Assembly (NCBI RefSeq): GCF_021129305.1
Contig: NZ_JAJOMB010000003.1
Location: forward strand, 248,001 to 312,000
Direction: 5' to 3'
Length of the DNA stretch: 64,000 bases
From: Kineosporia babensis
GTDB lineage: Bacteria; Actinomycetota; Actinomycetes; Actinomycetales; Kineosporiaceae
A program made the position numbers and the translations under genes. Below, piece by piece: positions 1-9,061 of this stretch (position 1 is the stretch's first letter; each line of letters starts with the position of its first letter). The notes below the pieces were generated by a model. The model made no database searches. It was not told the origin of the DNA and worked only from the letters and a program-made list of their open reading frames with translations.

Positions 1-908
1 ACGTTGCGGTTCAGGGTCAGCCGGCCGACCTCGTGCAGCGGGTAGTCGCCGTGCGGCCAGACCTTGGTCAGGTCGAACGGGTTGAACCGGTAGGTCTTGG
101 CCTCCTCGAACGGCATCACCTGCACCTTCAGCGTCCAGGTCGGGAACTGCCCGTCGCGGATGTGCTCGAACAGGTCACGCTGGTGGTAGTCGGTGTCCAC
201 CGCGGCCATCTGGTCGGCCTCGTCCTGGGTGAACGTCTCGATACCCTGATCGGTGACGAAGTGGTACTTCACCCAGAACCGTTCCCCGGCGGCATTGATC
301 CACATGTACGTGTGGCTGCCGTAGCCGTTCATGTGCCGCCATGTGCGGGGGATACCCCTGTCCCCCATCAGCCACGTCACCTGGTGCGCCGACTCCGGCG
401 AGAGCGACCAGAAGTCCCACTGCATGTCGTGATCACGCAGATTGTTGTCCTGGCGCCGCTTCTGGGAGCGGATGAAGTGCTGGAACTTCATCGGGTCCCG
501 GATGAAGAACACCGGCGTGTTGTTGCCGACCAGGTCGAGGTTGCCGTCGCGAGTGTAGAACTTCAGCGCGAAACCCCGCGGATCACGCCAGGTATCGGGT
601 GATCCGCGCTCGCCGGCCACAGTTGAGAACCGGGCCAGGACGTCGGCCTGCTCTCCCGGCGAGAAGACCGCGGCCCGGGTCCAGGCGCTGACGTCGGCGG
701 TCACCTGGAACGAGCCGAACGCCCCGCCGCCCTTGGCGTGCGGCTGACGCTCGGGAATGCGCTCGCGGTTGAAATTGGCCATCTGCTCGATCAGGTAGTG
801 GTCCTGAAGCAGCAGCGGCCCGTCCGGCCCGACGCTCAGCGAATGCTCGTCGCTGGCCACCGGCACACCGGCGTCCGTGGTCGTGAAAGGGCGTTCTGTG
901 CTGGTCAT
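1..908 (-). CDS. katA: Catalase, heme-dependent (C-terminal part outside the window)
   Basis: Monofunctional heme catalase, which dismutates hydrogen peroxide in the cytoplasm. About 302 N-terminal codons are visible; the family is usually near 480-500 residues, so the proximal heme-ligand Tyr region lies beyond the left edge. The visible part is typical: the early segment [19 protein letters not shown] carries the distal catalytic His, followed by [20 protein letters not shown] and the [14 protein letters not shown] block with the conserved distal Asn region. The ATG at 906-908 follows a perfect GGAGGT site (916-921) with 7 nt spacing. It is transcribed leftward, divergently from the degenerate kinase gene. 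No dedicated regulator such as FurA or OxyR is visible within the window. Confidence 0.95.
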   Translation of the reverse strand, partial: MTSTERPFTTTDAGVPVASDEHSLSVGPDGPLLLQDHYLIEQMANFNRERIPERQPHAKGGGAFGSFQVTADVSAWTRAAVFSPGEQADVLARFSTVAGERGSPDTWRDPRGFALKFYTRDGNLDLVGNNTPVFFIRDPMKFQHFIRSQKRRQDNNLRDHDMQWDFWSLSPESAHQVTWLMGDRGIPRTWRHMNGYGSHTYMWINAAGERFWVKYHFVTDQGIETFTQDEADQMAAVDTDYHQRDLFEHIRDGQFPTWTLKVQVMPFEEAKTYRFNPFDLTKVWPHGDYPLHEVGRLTLNRN

Positions 909-1089
909 GCCCGATACCTCCAATGATCTGGACCGACTCAAGGCTGCCGGAACCACCGATGATCGCCAGCGCAGGTGCCCCCGGTCCGGGCCCGCAGCCG
1001 TCGGTAGGCTTTCAACTGCGGGACGATCGGGGGTGGAACCCGCCCTGGTGCCCCATGGCAGTTGGACCGAACCACGGACAGGAGCTTGT

Positions 1090-2628
1090 GTGTCTGCCCC
1101 GGCAACCCCGTCCGCCTATGCAAGTCTGTCCTCGCTCGCCCAAGACACCCCGATCGGGGACGCGCGTCAGATGCTGCTGCGCCGGCTGGCCGAGGTCACC
1201 GGAGCAGGGCAGGTCACGCTGTGGGCCGCGACCTGGCCCGGGTCAGGCCGGCTTCGCCCCGCGCAGAGCTGGCCGCGAAGCGAATCCAGCGATCTAACAG
1301 TTGATCAGGCCGCGCTGCTGGCCCGTGACGACCTCAGCACCGTTGCGCTGCAGGACGGTGAGCAGCTGTACGGAGCCCTGGTCCTCGACGGAAAGCTCAG
1401 CCGGTCACAGCGGAAGCAACTGTTCGACACCGCCAACTGCCTCCGGGTTCTCCATCAGCGGGAACGTCTGCGAGACAGGCTGAACCAGCAGCATGAGCAC
1501 ACGTCCCGGCTCGCGGGGGAGGCGCTGGACGCGTCCCGGCGGCTCGACGGGGTACGTGCCCTCGAACGTCGACGGGTGGCGGCCGAGATTCTGGCGTTCA
1601 GCCACCGTCGGCTGCGGCCGATCCGGGCTCGGCTGGAGGATCCCCAGGGCGATCTCAAGGGGCTGCGGGCCCGGCTCGACTCCACCGTGAAGGACTTCCG
1701 GACCCTGGTCCGCGGGATCCATCCACAGATCCTGCGCAGTCAAGGACTGCGGGCAGCGCTGGGTGAGGTGGCGGCCCCCTACAAGGGACGGGTCCAGGTG
1801 ACCGGAAGCGTCCCGGCCCGGCTGGACCACGAAGTCGTTTCTGCGCTGTACCAGCTCGCGTCCGCAGCGGTGCAGAGCCTGGCCGGGACCAGCAGCGAAG
1901 TCGCGCTCGCGCTGGAGCACCGTCACGGTGATCGACCGGTCCCAGGACTTCAGGTGCGGCTGGTGGCGCGGACCCAGACGTCTGAATCGGCAACGCGCGC
2001 TGCCCTGGCGATGGATACGGATCGGCTGGTCGCACTGGGTGGCCGGGTCCAGATCCGCCGGGAAACAGATCGCAGCGAAGTGCTCGCCTGGGTCCCGGAC
2101 CGGCTGGAGCCCGCGGCCCGGGCCGCCCTGGCTGCTTCGGGAAGCCTGTACGCCCGGGTCCGGGCGCAGGCGCTGGGACTCGTCGCCTGGTACTCCGAAG
2201 GACCAGGCTCGGCCGATGCCCGGCGGCTGCTGAGCCGGCTGGAGGATCCGGTCCGGGTGGCCTTCCTCAACGAACGCGCTGCCCGGGACCGACCAGGACT
2301 GGTGTTCGTGCCGATGAACGAGGACCCGGACGTGATTCTGCGGCGATCCCCGGGCAACGTCGAGGTGCTGCTACCGGAAGTCACTCCCCCGCTGGCCAGG
2401 GGCCTGGAGCTGGAGGATGTGCTGGCGGCCGAGGTGCTGGCCCGTGCCGATCTGCTGCGGGCCCGCACCGCCCTGGCCGCGATGACCCGGCTGGTGCGTA
2501 ACACGCCGCCGGCGCAGCCGAGGCGCGGTGTCCTGGCCCCGGATCTGGCCGGCCTCACCCGGGAGATGACCGAGCTCGTTCAGGCCATCAGCTCGGTCAC
2601 CGATCGCGGCGGGCGCGCAGATAGGTGA
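1090..2628 (+). CDS. Degenerate NarL-family sensor kinase-like protein (probable pseudokinase)
   Basis: 512-residue cytoplasmic protein with no membrane segment. Residues about 20-125 look GAF-like and are followed by a charged helical stretch. The dimerisation region keeps the family landmarks (ERRR, then about 50 residues on the segment [16 protein letters not shown]), but the phospho-acceptor box normally read as LHDG is replaced by [10 protein letters not shown]. The ATPase N-box Asn and the G-boxes of the following domain are not recognisable. The last 180 residues have no match I can name. The GTG at 1090 follows AGGAG with 5 nt spacing; the reading frame is open further upstream to 877 but would overlap the catalase promoter. 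The 3' end overlaps the convergent regulator gene by 32 bp. Kinase activity is therefore doubtful; a sensing or scaffold role is inference. Confidence 0.75.
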   Translation: MSAPATPSAYASLSSLAQDTPIGDARQMLLRRLAEVTGAGQVTLWAATWPGSGRLRPAQSWPRSESSDLTVDQAALLARDDLSTVALQDGEQLYGALVLDGKLSRSQRKQLFDTANCLRVLHQRERLRDRLNQQHEHTSRLAGEALDASRRLDGVRALERRRVAAEILAFSHRRLRPIRARLEDPQGDLKGLRARLDSTVKDFRTLVRGIHPQILRSQGLRAALGEVAAPYKGRVQVTGSVPARLDHEVVSALYQLASAAVQSLAGTSSEVALALEHRHGDRPVPGLQVRLVARTQTSESATRAALAMDTDRLVALGGRVQIRRETDRSEVLAWVPDRLEPAARAALAASGSLYARVRAQALGLVAWYSEGPGSADARRLLSRLEDPVRVAFLNERAARDRPGLVFVPMNEDPDVILRRSPGNVEVLLPEVTPPLARGLELEDVLAAEVLARADLLRARTALAAMTRLVRNTPPAQPRRGVLAPDLAGLTREMTELVQAISSVTDRGGRADR

Positions 2629-3283
2629 GGACGGCCAGGACCCGGCGGTGGTAGGACGTGGCATCGGTGGGCAGCCCCAGCTTGGCGAAGATCGCGGCCA
2701 CGCTCTTCTCCACCGCCTTCGCCGAGATCTCCAGCTCCCGCACGATGCCGGAGTTGGAACGGCCCTCGGCCATCAGCCGCAGCACCTCGATCTCCCGCGC
2801 GTTCAGCGTGCCCAGGGCGTCCGGCTGCCCGACCGGGTTGCCGACCAGTTGCTCGGCCACCTCGGACTCGATCACGATCTCCCCGGAGGCCACCCGCTGC
2901 ATGGTGTCGCGCAGCGCGTCCAGGCTGGCGACCTCGTCCTTCAGCCGGTAGCCGATGGCCCCGGTGCCGATCTTCAGGATCTCCATCAGGTAGTGCGCCT
3001 CGGCGTAGTGCGACAGCAGGAGCAGCCCGGTCCGGGGATGCCGGGCCCGCAACCGCCGGGCCGTGACCAGACCGCCGTGCGGGCCGGGCGGCATCCGGAT
3101 GTCCAGCACCGCCACGTCCACCGGTTCGGTCTCGATCAGCTCAGCCAGCGCGTCCCCGTCCTCCACCGCCCCGACCACGGTGTGCCCGGTCCCTTCCAGC
3201 AGCATCACCAGGCCTTCGCGGAACAGGGCTCCGTCTTCGGCAACAGCGACTCGCAGGGGCGTGGGCGGCTGGGCGAGTGTCAC
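2597..3283 (-). CDS. NarL/LuxR-family response regulator
   Basis: Two-domain response regulator. The receiver starts at RVAVAEDG (acidic E16/D17), carries phospho-acceptor D61 in AVLDIRMPP, the Ser switch in LLLLSHYAEA and the Lys of YRLKDE. A C-terminal LuxR HTH follows (LNAREIEVLRLMAEGRSNSGIVRELEI is the start of the helix-turn-helix). All phosphotransfer residues are present, so it should be a phosphorylation-dependent DNA-binding regulator. GTG at 3283 is preferred: AAGGA lies about 8 nt upstream and the receiver begins 10 residues in. A longer frame to 3385 adds only an arginine-rich tail. The likely partner is the complete kinase at 4065-5081 on the same strand, with the sigma factor gene between them on the other strand. 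Its 3' end overlaps the degenerate kinase gene. Confidence 0.88.
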   Translation of the reverse strand: MTLAQPPTPLRVAVAEDGALFREGLVMLLEGTGHTVVGAVEDGDALAELIETEPVDVAVLDIRMPPGPHGGLVTARRLRARHPRTGLLLLSHYAEAHYLMEILKIGTGAIGYRLKDEVASLDALRDTMQRVASGEIVIESEVAEQLVGNPVGQPDALGTLNAREIEVLRLMAEGRSNSGIVRELEISAKAVEKSVAAIFAKLGLPTDATSYHRRVLAVLTYLRARRDR

Positions 3284-3487
3284 GAGGGCATTCCTTGTCC
3301 GGACGGCAGTGGCGGGCGGAGCCGCTCGGGCGAGCCCACGGCGACGAAGATACCCCGATCGCCCCAACCGCAGCTCAACGCCCAACAGTAGGGTTTACCC
3401 CCCGGGGTCTGCCCCGCGGCCTAGGTCCCCACTCCTCACGGGCTCACCCCGTATCCCTGGCCGGAGTACTCCTGCCAGGCTCGAAAC

Positions 3488-4063
3488 ATGCAGAAGAGGA
3501 CGGAAATCCAGCCGGTCCGACCGCCCGCCGGAGTGGTTGCGATCGGCCCTTCCCCCCAGGAACAGCGGTTCGTCGACCTGGTGCTGGCCCACCGCCCGGG
3601 TCTGCTCACCTACGCGACGCGACTGGTCGGAGGGGACGCCCGGCAGGCCGAGGACCTGGTCCAGGAGACCTTCCTGCGGGCCTGGCAGCGGATCGACCAG
3701 CTGACCCCGGAGAACGGTTCGGTCATCTTCTGGCTGCGCCGGGTGGCCGGCAATCTGGCGATCGACCGCTACCGGATGCGGCAGGCCCGGCCCGCCGAGA
3801 CGGAACTGCTCCCGCAGGACTACCCGGTCCGCAGCGACGGTACCGACCAGATCGTCGCCGGGGTGATGCTGAACGACCTGCTGGACACCATCCAGCCGGA
3901 CCACCGGGCGGTGGTCGAGGAGGTCTACCTGCGTGACCGGACGATCGCCCAGGCCGCCCAGGCCCTCGGGGTTCCGGCCGGGACGGTCAAGAGCCGGCTG
4001 TTCTACGCCCTGCGCAAGCTGCGCGACAGTGCGCAGGAGAACGAGCTGCAGCAGGCCTGCTGA
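3488..4063 (+). CDS. ECF-type RNA polymerase sigma factor
   Basis: 191-residue sigma-70 family protein of the ECF group. Region 2 is clear (YATRLVGGDARQAEDLVQET, then FLRAWQRI, the -10 binding segment), as is region 4 (DHRAVVEEVYLRDRTIAQAAQALGVPAGTVKSRL, the -35 binding HTH, written here only to locate it near residues 135-180). It has no C-terminal extension. It ends 1 nt before the end of the convergent kinase gene, and no anti-sigma gene adjoins it, which is unusual for ECF factors. Control may therefore come from the two-component proteins around it; this is inference. The start is the ATG at 3488; a modest CCAGG lies upstream. Confidence 0.9.
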   Translation: MQKRTEIQPVRPPAGVVAIGPSPQEQRFVDLVLAHRPGLLTYATRLVGGDARQAEDLVQETFLRAWQRIDQLTPENGSVIFWLRRVAGNLAIDRYRMRQARPAETELLPQDYPVRSDGTDQIVAGVMLNDLLDTIQPDHRAVVEEVYLRDRTIAQAAQALGVPAGTVKSRLFYALRKLRDSAQENELQQAC

Positions 4064-4064
4064 G

Positions 4065-5081
4065 TCAGTACGGGATGAAGCCCAGCACCACCGTGCCGGC
4101 CCCGGCCGCGGTCCGGATCTGCAGGTGCCCTCCGGCCGCGACGATACGGCGGCGCATGTTGGCGACGCCGGCGGTCTGCTCCGCGAGTCCCTCGCCCATC
4201 CCCGGCCCGAAGTCCGTCACCGAGAACTCCAGCCCGCTCGGGACCTGGGCCAGACGGGTCACGATCTCGGCTCCTGGAGCATGCTTGCGGGCGTTGTTGG
4301 CAGCTTCCAGGCAGATGAAGTAGACGGCCAGTTCCACCACCGGCTCGTACCGCCGTCCGGCATCCCATTCGGAGACGTCGAGGGTCACCGGGGCGCTGTT
4401 GAACTCGGCGCGCAGGGCCGGCAGGATCCCCTCGCCGATCAGAAGGGCACTGCCCTCACCGGTGGTGGCCCGCAGCGAACTCTCGGCCTTCCCCAGCCCG
4501 TCCAGCAGACGCTCCCGATGCTTGCGCTGCCCTTCCCGGTCGCCCTTGGCCGTCACCATCTCCAGCAGGCTGAGGCCCATCGAGAGAGCAACCAGGTGAT
4601 GCTGCGCCCCGTCGTGCAGGTCGTGCTCGATCGCCTGGCGTTCGGCGTCCCGCTCGACGAAGGTCCGGCGACGCATCGCAGCGACGCGTTCGGCGTGGTT
4701 GCGCGCCTCGTGCAGGGAGCGGTCCAGCTCGGCCTGCATCGGTACCGAGGACAGCAGCAAGCCCAGCAGATCCACCAGGTCTTCCAGCAGCCGTCGGCGC
4801 TGGAGGCCCAGCGGAACGGCCGGTAGCCCGAGCGCCAACCGGCCGACCGATCTTCCTTCGGCCTGCAGCGGTTTCGACTGCGTGCGGCCAGAACTGCGCG
4901 GCATCGGGTCCGGCCATACGTACTCTCGGCCGTCGGCCAGGACGAGACCGGCCCACCGCAGACTCAGGCCCTGCCCGATCCGGCGGCACAGTTCTGGCAG
5001 ATGGACGCCTCCGGAACCGGGGTCGAAGGTGGCGATGTCCTCCAGCAGCGAGTCCTCGCTCCGGCTCGATCCGGCGGCCAT
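4065..5081 (-). CDS. NarL-type sensor histidine kinase, soluble
   Basis: 338-residue histidine kinase. There is no transmembrane helix; the N-terminal 110 residues may form a small sensor domain. The HisKA_3 box reads EHDLHDGAQHHLV with phospho-acceptor H156. The C-terminal HATPase has the N-box EAANNARKHAP, a G1 box DFGPGMGEG and the G2-like GVANMRRR. This is a complete autokinase, unlike the neighbour at 1090-2628. It most likely phosphorylates the NarL-type regulator at 2597-3283, which lies on the same strand beyond the ECF sigma gene. The start is the ATG at 5081, just inside the divergent promoter region shared with the Hsp70-like gene. Confidence 0.88.
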   Translation of the reverse strand: MAAGSSRSEDSLLEDIATFDPGSGGVHLPELCRRIGQGLSLRWAGLVLADGREYVWPDPMPRSSGRTQSKPLQAEGRSVGRLALGLPAVPLGLQRRRLLEDLVDLLGLLLSSVPMQAELDRSLHEARNHAERVAAMRRRTFVERDAERQAIEHDLHDGAQHHLVALSMGLSLLEMVTAKGDREGQRKHRERLLDGLGKAESSLRATTGEGSALLIGEGILPALRAEFNSAPVTLDVSEWDAGRRYEPVVELAVYFICLEAANNARKHAPGAEIVTRLAQVPSGLEFSVTDFGPGMGEGLAEQTAGVANMRRRIVAAGGHLQIRTAAGAGTVVLGFIPY

Positions 5082-5172
5082 CGATGCCTGCCCGTCCTTT
5101 CCCTACCCGAATCTGGAACCGGCCCTTACTTGATTAGCCCCGGCCAGAAGGCGTGACTACCCTAACCGGCGG

Positions 5173-6246
5173 ATGAGCATCAACAGCGGCTACGGCCTGG
5201 GACTCGACCTGGGGTCGGTGACCCTGACCGCCGCAGTGTCGGACGGTGTCCTCACCAGCACGCTCAGGCTCAGCCCGGATTCGCCCTGGCTGCCCGCAGC
5301 CGTCCAGTCACGGCCGGACGGCTCGCTCGCCCTGGCCACAACCGTTACCAACTCCGTCGTTCCTGGCCACGTCTTTCACCGGCATCTGGGCGACTCCACC
5401 CCGTTCCGGCTGGGGAACGGGTCGTTCACCGCGGCCGAGTTGCTTGCCGTCCTGCTCGTCGAGGTTCTGCAGCGCGTGCATGATGAGCAGAAAGGCCCGC
5501 CGACGCGCGTGGTGCTGACCTGCCCGGCCGGTTGGGGTGCGCATCGCCGTGAGCAGTTCCTGGATGTTGCCCGTCAGGCTGGACTACCTCGTTCGCAGGT
5601 GAGTGTGATCTCTCAGGCCGAGGCGGTGGTCGCCGACCATCAGCGCCGTCGGTCCTGGACCGGGGCACAGCCGATCGCGGTGTACGACGCGGGCGGGAGC
5701 ACGGTCGAAGCGAGTGTCCTGATCCCGCATCGCCAGGGGCGCAGCCAGGTGATCGGGGTGCCCGAAGCACTCGACTTCCAGGGCGGCCTGGACCTGGACG
5801 AGGCGCTGCTGGCCAAGCTGGACGAAACCTTCGGCGGGGCGTTGTCGCTGTCCGACGATGATTCGCTGCGCCAGCAGTGCGCTCGGGCCAAGGAACAGCT
5901 CTCCAGCGTCACCGAGGTCGAGTTCAGTTACGAGGGCAGCCGTACCCAGCTGAACCGCAAGGATCTCGACGGCGTGCTCGCCCCCTTCGTCTCCGCGGGA
6001 CTGCACGCTCTGCAACGCACTCTGGACTCGGCCGGCGTACGCGCGAACGACCTGGCCGCGGTGCTGCTGACCGGAGGCAGTTCACCCATTCCCCAACTGG
6101 CCGAAGCCCTGACCGAGAATCTGGGCTCCTCGGTGACGCTCGTCCCCGAACCTCAGCACGCTGCCGCTCTGGGCGCCGCTTGGCTGGCCGCCCGCCCGGA
6201 ACCCCACCAGGAGCCGCGCCTGCTGCCGGGCGATGCGGCAGGATAG
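5173..6246 (+). CDS. Hsp70-family ATPase-like protein lacking the substrate-binding domain
   Basis: 357 residues, covering only the actin-like nucleotide-binding domain of Hsp70. Seen are phosphate-1 GLDLGSVTLTAAV, the connecting segment VVLTCPAGWG, phosphate-2 AVYDAGGSTVEASVL and the adenosine motif VLLTGGSSPIPQL, ending at residue 357 after a short Pro/Glu tail. DnaK is about 610-640 residues, so the peptide-binding part is absent by design rather than by frameshift; no remnant follows in any frame. Such stand-alone Hsp70-like proteins occur in actinobacteria, often beside regulatory or membrane genes. It lies 136 bp upstream of the membrane-anchored ART-like protein on the same strand, so co-transcription is plausible. 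Function unknown; ATP binding is likely. Confidence 0.8.
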   Translation: MSINSGYGLGLDLGSVTLTAAVSDGVLTSTLRLSPDSPWLPAAVQSRPDGSLALATTVTNSVVPGHVFHRHLGDSTPFRLGNGSFTAAELLAVLLVEVLQRVHDEQKGPPTRVVLTCPAGWGAHRREQFLDVARQAGLPRSQVSVISQAEAVVADHQRRRSWTGAQPIAVYDAGGSTVEASVLIPHRQGRSQVIGVPEALDFQGGLDLDEALLAKLDETFGGALSLSDDDSLRQQCARAKEQLSSVTEVEFSYEGSRTQLNRKDLDGVLAPFVSAGLHALQRTLDSAGVRANDLAAVLLTGGSSPIPQLAEALTENLGSSVTLVPEPQHAAALGAAWLAARPEPHQEPRLLPGDAAG

Positions 6247-6382
6247 GGCAGAAAAGAACGGACGAAAGGTGGTGGAGTGACGTGATCCGGCAGTTGACGA
6301 CGCCTGTCCGGTTCTCGTGCGTCCGCCGGGACGAGCCGTGGCGCGAGAACGCTGCGGAGAGCGGGTTTCGGGCCAAACACAA

Positions 6383-7393
6383 ATGACAGCGCAGCACATC
6401 ATGATCGCCGTGGCGGTCGCCATGGTCCTGCTCGGCACCTACCTGATCGGAGCCGGTACCCGAGCCGTTTCCGGCGCTGACGCTGCACCGGAGCCTTCCC
6501 CGCCCGATCGGCCGGCCCCTTCGCCCGCCGGCCACCGCAAGCCAGAACGGGCCGCCCAGCCCCCGCAGCGGCAGGACACCGTGGCCGGCCCGCTGAAGGT
6601 CCTCCAGGCCCGGGCGTTCACCCCGGCCACCACGTCGGATCACGAGAGCACCGCAGAAGAACGCCAGGCCGGACGGGAACACATCGGTACCGAACTGGAG
6701 ACCGACCTGACCGAGGCGCTGCGTCTGCTCGAGGCCCGCCCCCCGGAGTTGCGCGGCATGCAGATGAACGCCCCCACTGCCACCGTCGCCCAGGAACTGG
6801 CCGTGCTGCGAGCCCACCTGCGCGGTGCCCTGACCGACCTGGACGCCCGGCTCCGCACCGATCCGGTCGCGGCGGGCGACCTTGCCGTCGCCGCCTGTGT
6901 GGCCTCGATCCTGAAGCGGATGCCCGCTCACTGCGGCGTCACCTTCCATCGCGCCCACCGCCGGTCGGTGCCGCTGGACGCCTACTTCCCCGGAAGCCTG
7001 CTGCACGAGCCCGGGTTCGCCCGCGCCGACCGTAAATCGTTCCCGGCCGGTGGAATCGGCGACAGCTCGCTGATCGACCAGGTGATCTGGTCGGAGTCCG
7101 GCCGGCTCACCCCGCTGCTGATCGGCTACTCCGACACCGTGCTGTTCCCCGCCGCATCCCGTTTCCGGGTCCTGGGCCTGGACCGTCGCGGCGAGGACGT
7201 CACGGTCTTCCTGGCCGAAGAGCTCCCGGACCAGCCGCTGGGCAGCAAGCGCCTGACCCAGATCCTCGACCACCTGCGGGGCAAGGCGGCCGATGCCGGG
7301 GTAGGCCCGATCGACGGCCCTCGCCCCTCCCCCGTGGCCCACATCGGCCTGGACCAGAACGGGCAGCCGTTCGCGCCACGCACCGCCTCCTGA
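6383..7393 (+). CDS. Membrane-anchored protein with ADP-ribosyltransferase-like domain (function unknown)
   Basis: 336 residues from the ATG at 6383. A single N-terminal hydrophobic helix (residues 6-25) is followed by a Pro-rich, probably extracytoplasmic linker (about 35-75), a helical region and a C-terminal domain. By eye that domain follows the ART fold order: a first strand with Arg (GVTFHRA, R190), a segment PGSLLHEPGFARADRKSF resembling the STS strand, and a final TVLFPAASRFRVL strand. In active ARTs that last strand begins with an ExE-type Glu; here the position reads Thr, so transferase activity may be lost. A GTG at 6317 would give 22 more residues; ATG is favoured because the helix then starts at the N-terminus. 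It follows the Hsp70-like gene. Confidence 0.6.
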   Translation: MTAQHIMIAVAVAMVLLGTYLIGAGTRAVSGADAAPEPSPPDRPAPSPAGHRKPERAAQPPQRQDTVAGPLKVLQARAFTPATTSDHESTAEERQAGREHIGTELETDLTEALRLLEARPPELRGMQMNAPTATVAQELAVLRAHLRGALTDLDARLRTDPVAAGDLAVAACVASILKRMPAHCGVTFHRAHRRSVPLDAYFPGSLLHEPGFARADRKSFPAGGIGDSSLIDQVIWSESGRLTPLLIGYSDTVLFPAASRFRVLGLDRRGEDVTVFLAEELPDQPLGSKRLTQILDHLRGKAADAGVGPIDGPRPSPVAHIGLDQNGQPFAPRTAS

Positions 7394-7400
7394 GCACGGA

Positions 7401-8144
7401 TCACAGAACTCCGGCCCGCATGGCGTAGGCCACCGCATGCGAGCGATTACGCAGCTGAAGGCGCTCGGTCATGGCGTACAGGATGCTCTTGACCGTCCGC
7501 TCGGAATACTGCATGCGCTCGGCGATCTCGGAGTTCTCCAGGCCTTCGGCGATGCACCGCAGGACTTCCACCTCCCGCTGGTCCAGGCCTGAGGCGCTCA
7601 GGCCGCGCGGGGTCAGGACCTTGCGCTGCACCTGGGCGACATCGGCCATGAGCCGGACCTGGACTTCCGGGGGCAGGTGCGTGGCGCCCTGGTGCACGCT
7701 GGCGACCACCCTGCTCACGTGCTCACCGGTGGCCTGGGAACGGTAGAGGAAGCCGGTGACGCCCAGCTCGGCCGCGGCGAGCAGATCGGGCTCGCCGAGC
7801 CGGTCCAGGATCACCACGACCCGGGTCCGCTCGGGCTCCAGCACGACCGAGCGCAGCAGGCGCATCACCGAGGCGGAGAACTCGCTCACGGCCATCAGCA
7901 CCACGTCGGCCTCGTCCGCCGCGACCTCGGTCAGGAACGGATTGCCGTGCACCAGGCGCCCTATCCCGATCTGGCTCAGCGGGTCGCAGGCCTTGATCAG
8001 GACCTTGACCGGTGTGTCCCGGTCGGCGGGGGCACCCCGTGAGGGCACACAGGCCGGGCAGGCGAAGCCCGGTCTCACCACGGGATAAGGCGGCCGACCG
8101 GCCTGCACTGTGCGGCCGCCGCGCCTGGCCAATGTCATCTCCAC
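7401..8144 (-). CDS. Orphan LuxR-family regulator with atypical receiver
   Basis: 247 residues with a C-terminal LuxR HTH (LDQREVEVLRCIAEGLENSE, then AERMQYSERTVKSIL). The N-terminal domain (about 46-165) has receiver-like layout, but the acceptor strand reads ADVVLMAVSEF: Ala85 replaces the phospho-Asp. The acidic pair near the N-terminus is reduced to one Asp (KACDPLSQ). It is thus likely a phosphorylation-independent receiver, possibly ligand- or redox-controlled (Cys52 is nearby). The start is uncertain: GTG at 8144 or ATG at 8138; the first 45 residues look unlike a domain and may be untranslated. It converges on the ART-like gene with a 7 bp gap. No kinase adjoins it. Confidence 0.8.
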   Translation of the reverse strand: MEMTLARRGGRTVQAGRPPYPVVRPGFACPACVPSRGAPADRDTPVKVLIKACDPLSQIGIGRLVHGNPFLTEVAADEADVVLMAVSEFSASVMRLLRSVVLEPERTRVVVILDRLGEPDLLAAAELGVTGFLYRSQATGEHVSRVVASVHQGATHLPPEVQVRLMADVAQVQRKVLTPRGLSASGLDQREVEVLRCIAEGLENSEIAERMQYSERTVKSILYAMTERLQLRNRSHAVAYAMRAGVL

Positions 8145-8398
8145 ACACTTCAGTCACGTCCCGGGCCGCCAAAAGGTTCAGACCGTAAGGACGCAGAACC
8201 ATGTCCAAAAGGACGGACGGTGGTCCCTCACGATGAGGGCACTCGTCCGACCGGACCCGGCGCCGTGACGTCCCGGGTCGAACCTGAGAGGTAGCCATCC
8301 GTACCGATTCGCCCGTCCGGCTGCCCAACGTCCGAGCCCGGCTGCGTCGCACCCGCAGCCTGCCCGGCACTCCTGACAGCATCGCCACGATCTGGATC

Positions 8399-8923
8399 AT
8401 GACCGACGGCAGGCACTTTCGGATCCAGGACGACGACGGTCGTAGTGCCCAGGACGTTCTGGCCGACGTGACCGGCGCCCGAGGACTCGGCGCTGCGGCC
8501 CACACCGTGGCCGCGTCGGGGTCGGCCGGCCGGCCCACCGAGATCCTGAGCGATCCGGCCACCGGTCTGGCCGTGGTGCACGAACCCGGGCGGGCGCACT
8601 GGTGGGCCCCGGCCACCCGATTCCTGCCGGTGGTGCGACAGCTCTTCGTCCCGAGCACCTTCAGCGCCTGGCAACCGGTCGGGACGGGCGCTCGCCTGGG
8701 CCGGCTGACCACGGAATTCGCTTCCGAAGTCAGCGGCGAAGCTGACGGACGCGCCTACTCGACCCGGTTCCGCTGGAGCGCCGCCGGGCCCTACCTGCTC
8801 TCCCGGCAGGCCCAGGACTGCGCCAGCCCGGGGATCTCGGTCACAGTCGAGGTGACAGACATCGCGGAGGGTGTGGTGACCGCGGCCGACCTGACCTCGA
8901 GGCGAGCCGTTTCGTGGCGCTGA
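8399..8923 (+). CDS. Hypothetical protein
   Basis: 174-residue protein, unrecognised. No signal peptide, membrane helix or known motif is visible. It is mixed alpha/beta in appearance with a Trp-rich centre (HWWAPATRF, FSAWQPVG). The frame stays open upstream to about 8290, but no ATG/GTG start occurs there; the ribosome site before ATG 8399 is weak. It is divergent from the atypical LuxR regulator (about 255 bp between the starts), so regulation by that protein is a reasonable guess. Coding is supported only by length and high third-position GC. Confidence 0.5.
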   Translation: MTDGRHFRIQDDDGRSAQDVLADVTGARGLGAAAHTVAASGSAGRPTEILSDPATGLAVVHEPGRAHWWAPATRFLPVVRQLFVPSTFSAWQPVGTGARLGRLTTEFASEVSGEADGRAYSTRFRWSAAGPYLLSRQAQDCASPGISVTVEVTDIAEGVVTAADLTSRRAVSWR

Positions 8924-9061
8924 CCTGTACAAGGACGCTGGGGTGAGACCGCTCCCGGCCCGCCTTCACCAGGAGTTCATCTTCGGGCACAACGGGTTCG
9001 GCACGTATTCTCTAGTATCGACCAGTTCAGATCCGTCGCATGTCTCCGAGGTGTCCTCGCT

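Noticed and set aside
5924-7438. 504-residue minus-strand frame opposite the Hsp70-like and ART-like genes
   Set aside because: Low-complexity Gly/Arg composition, no ribosome site and no recognisable domain; the plus strand has real domains.
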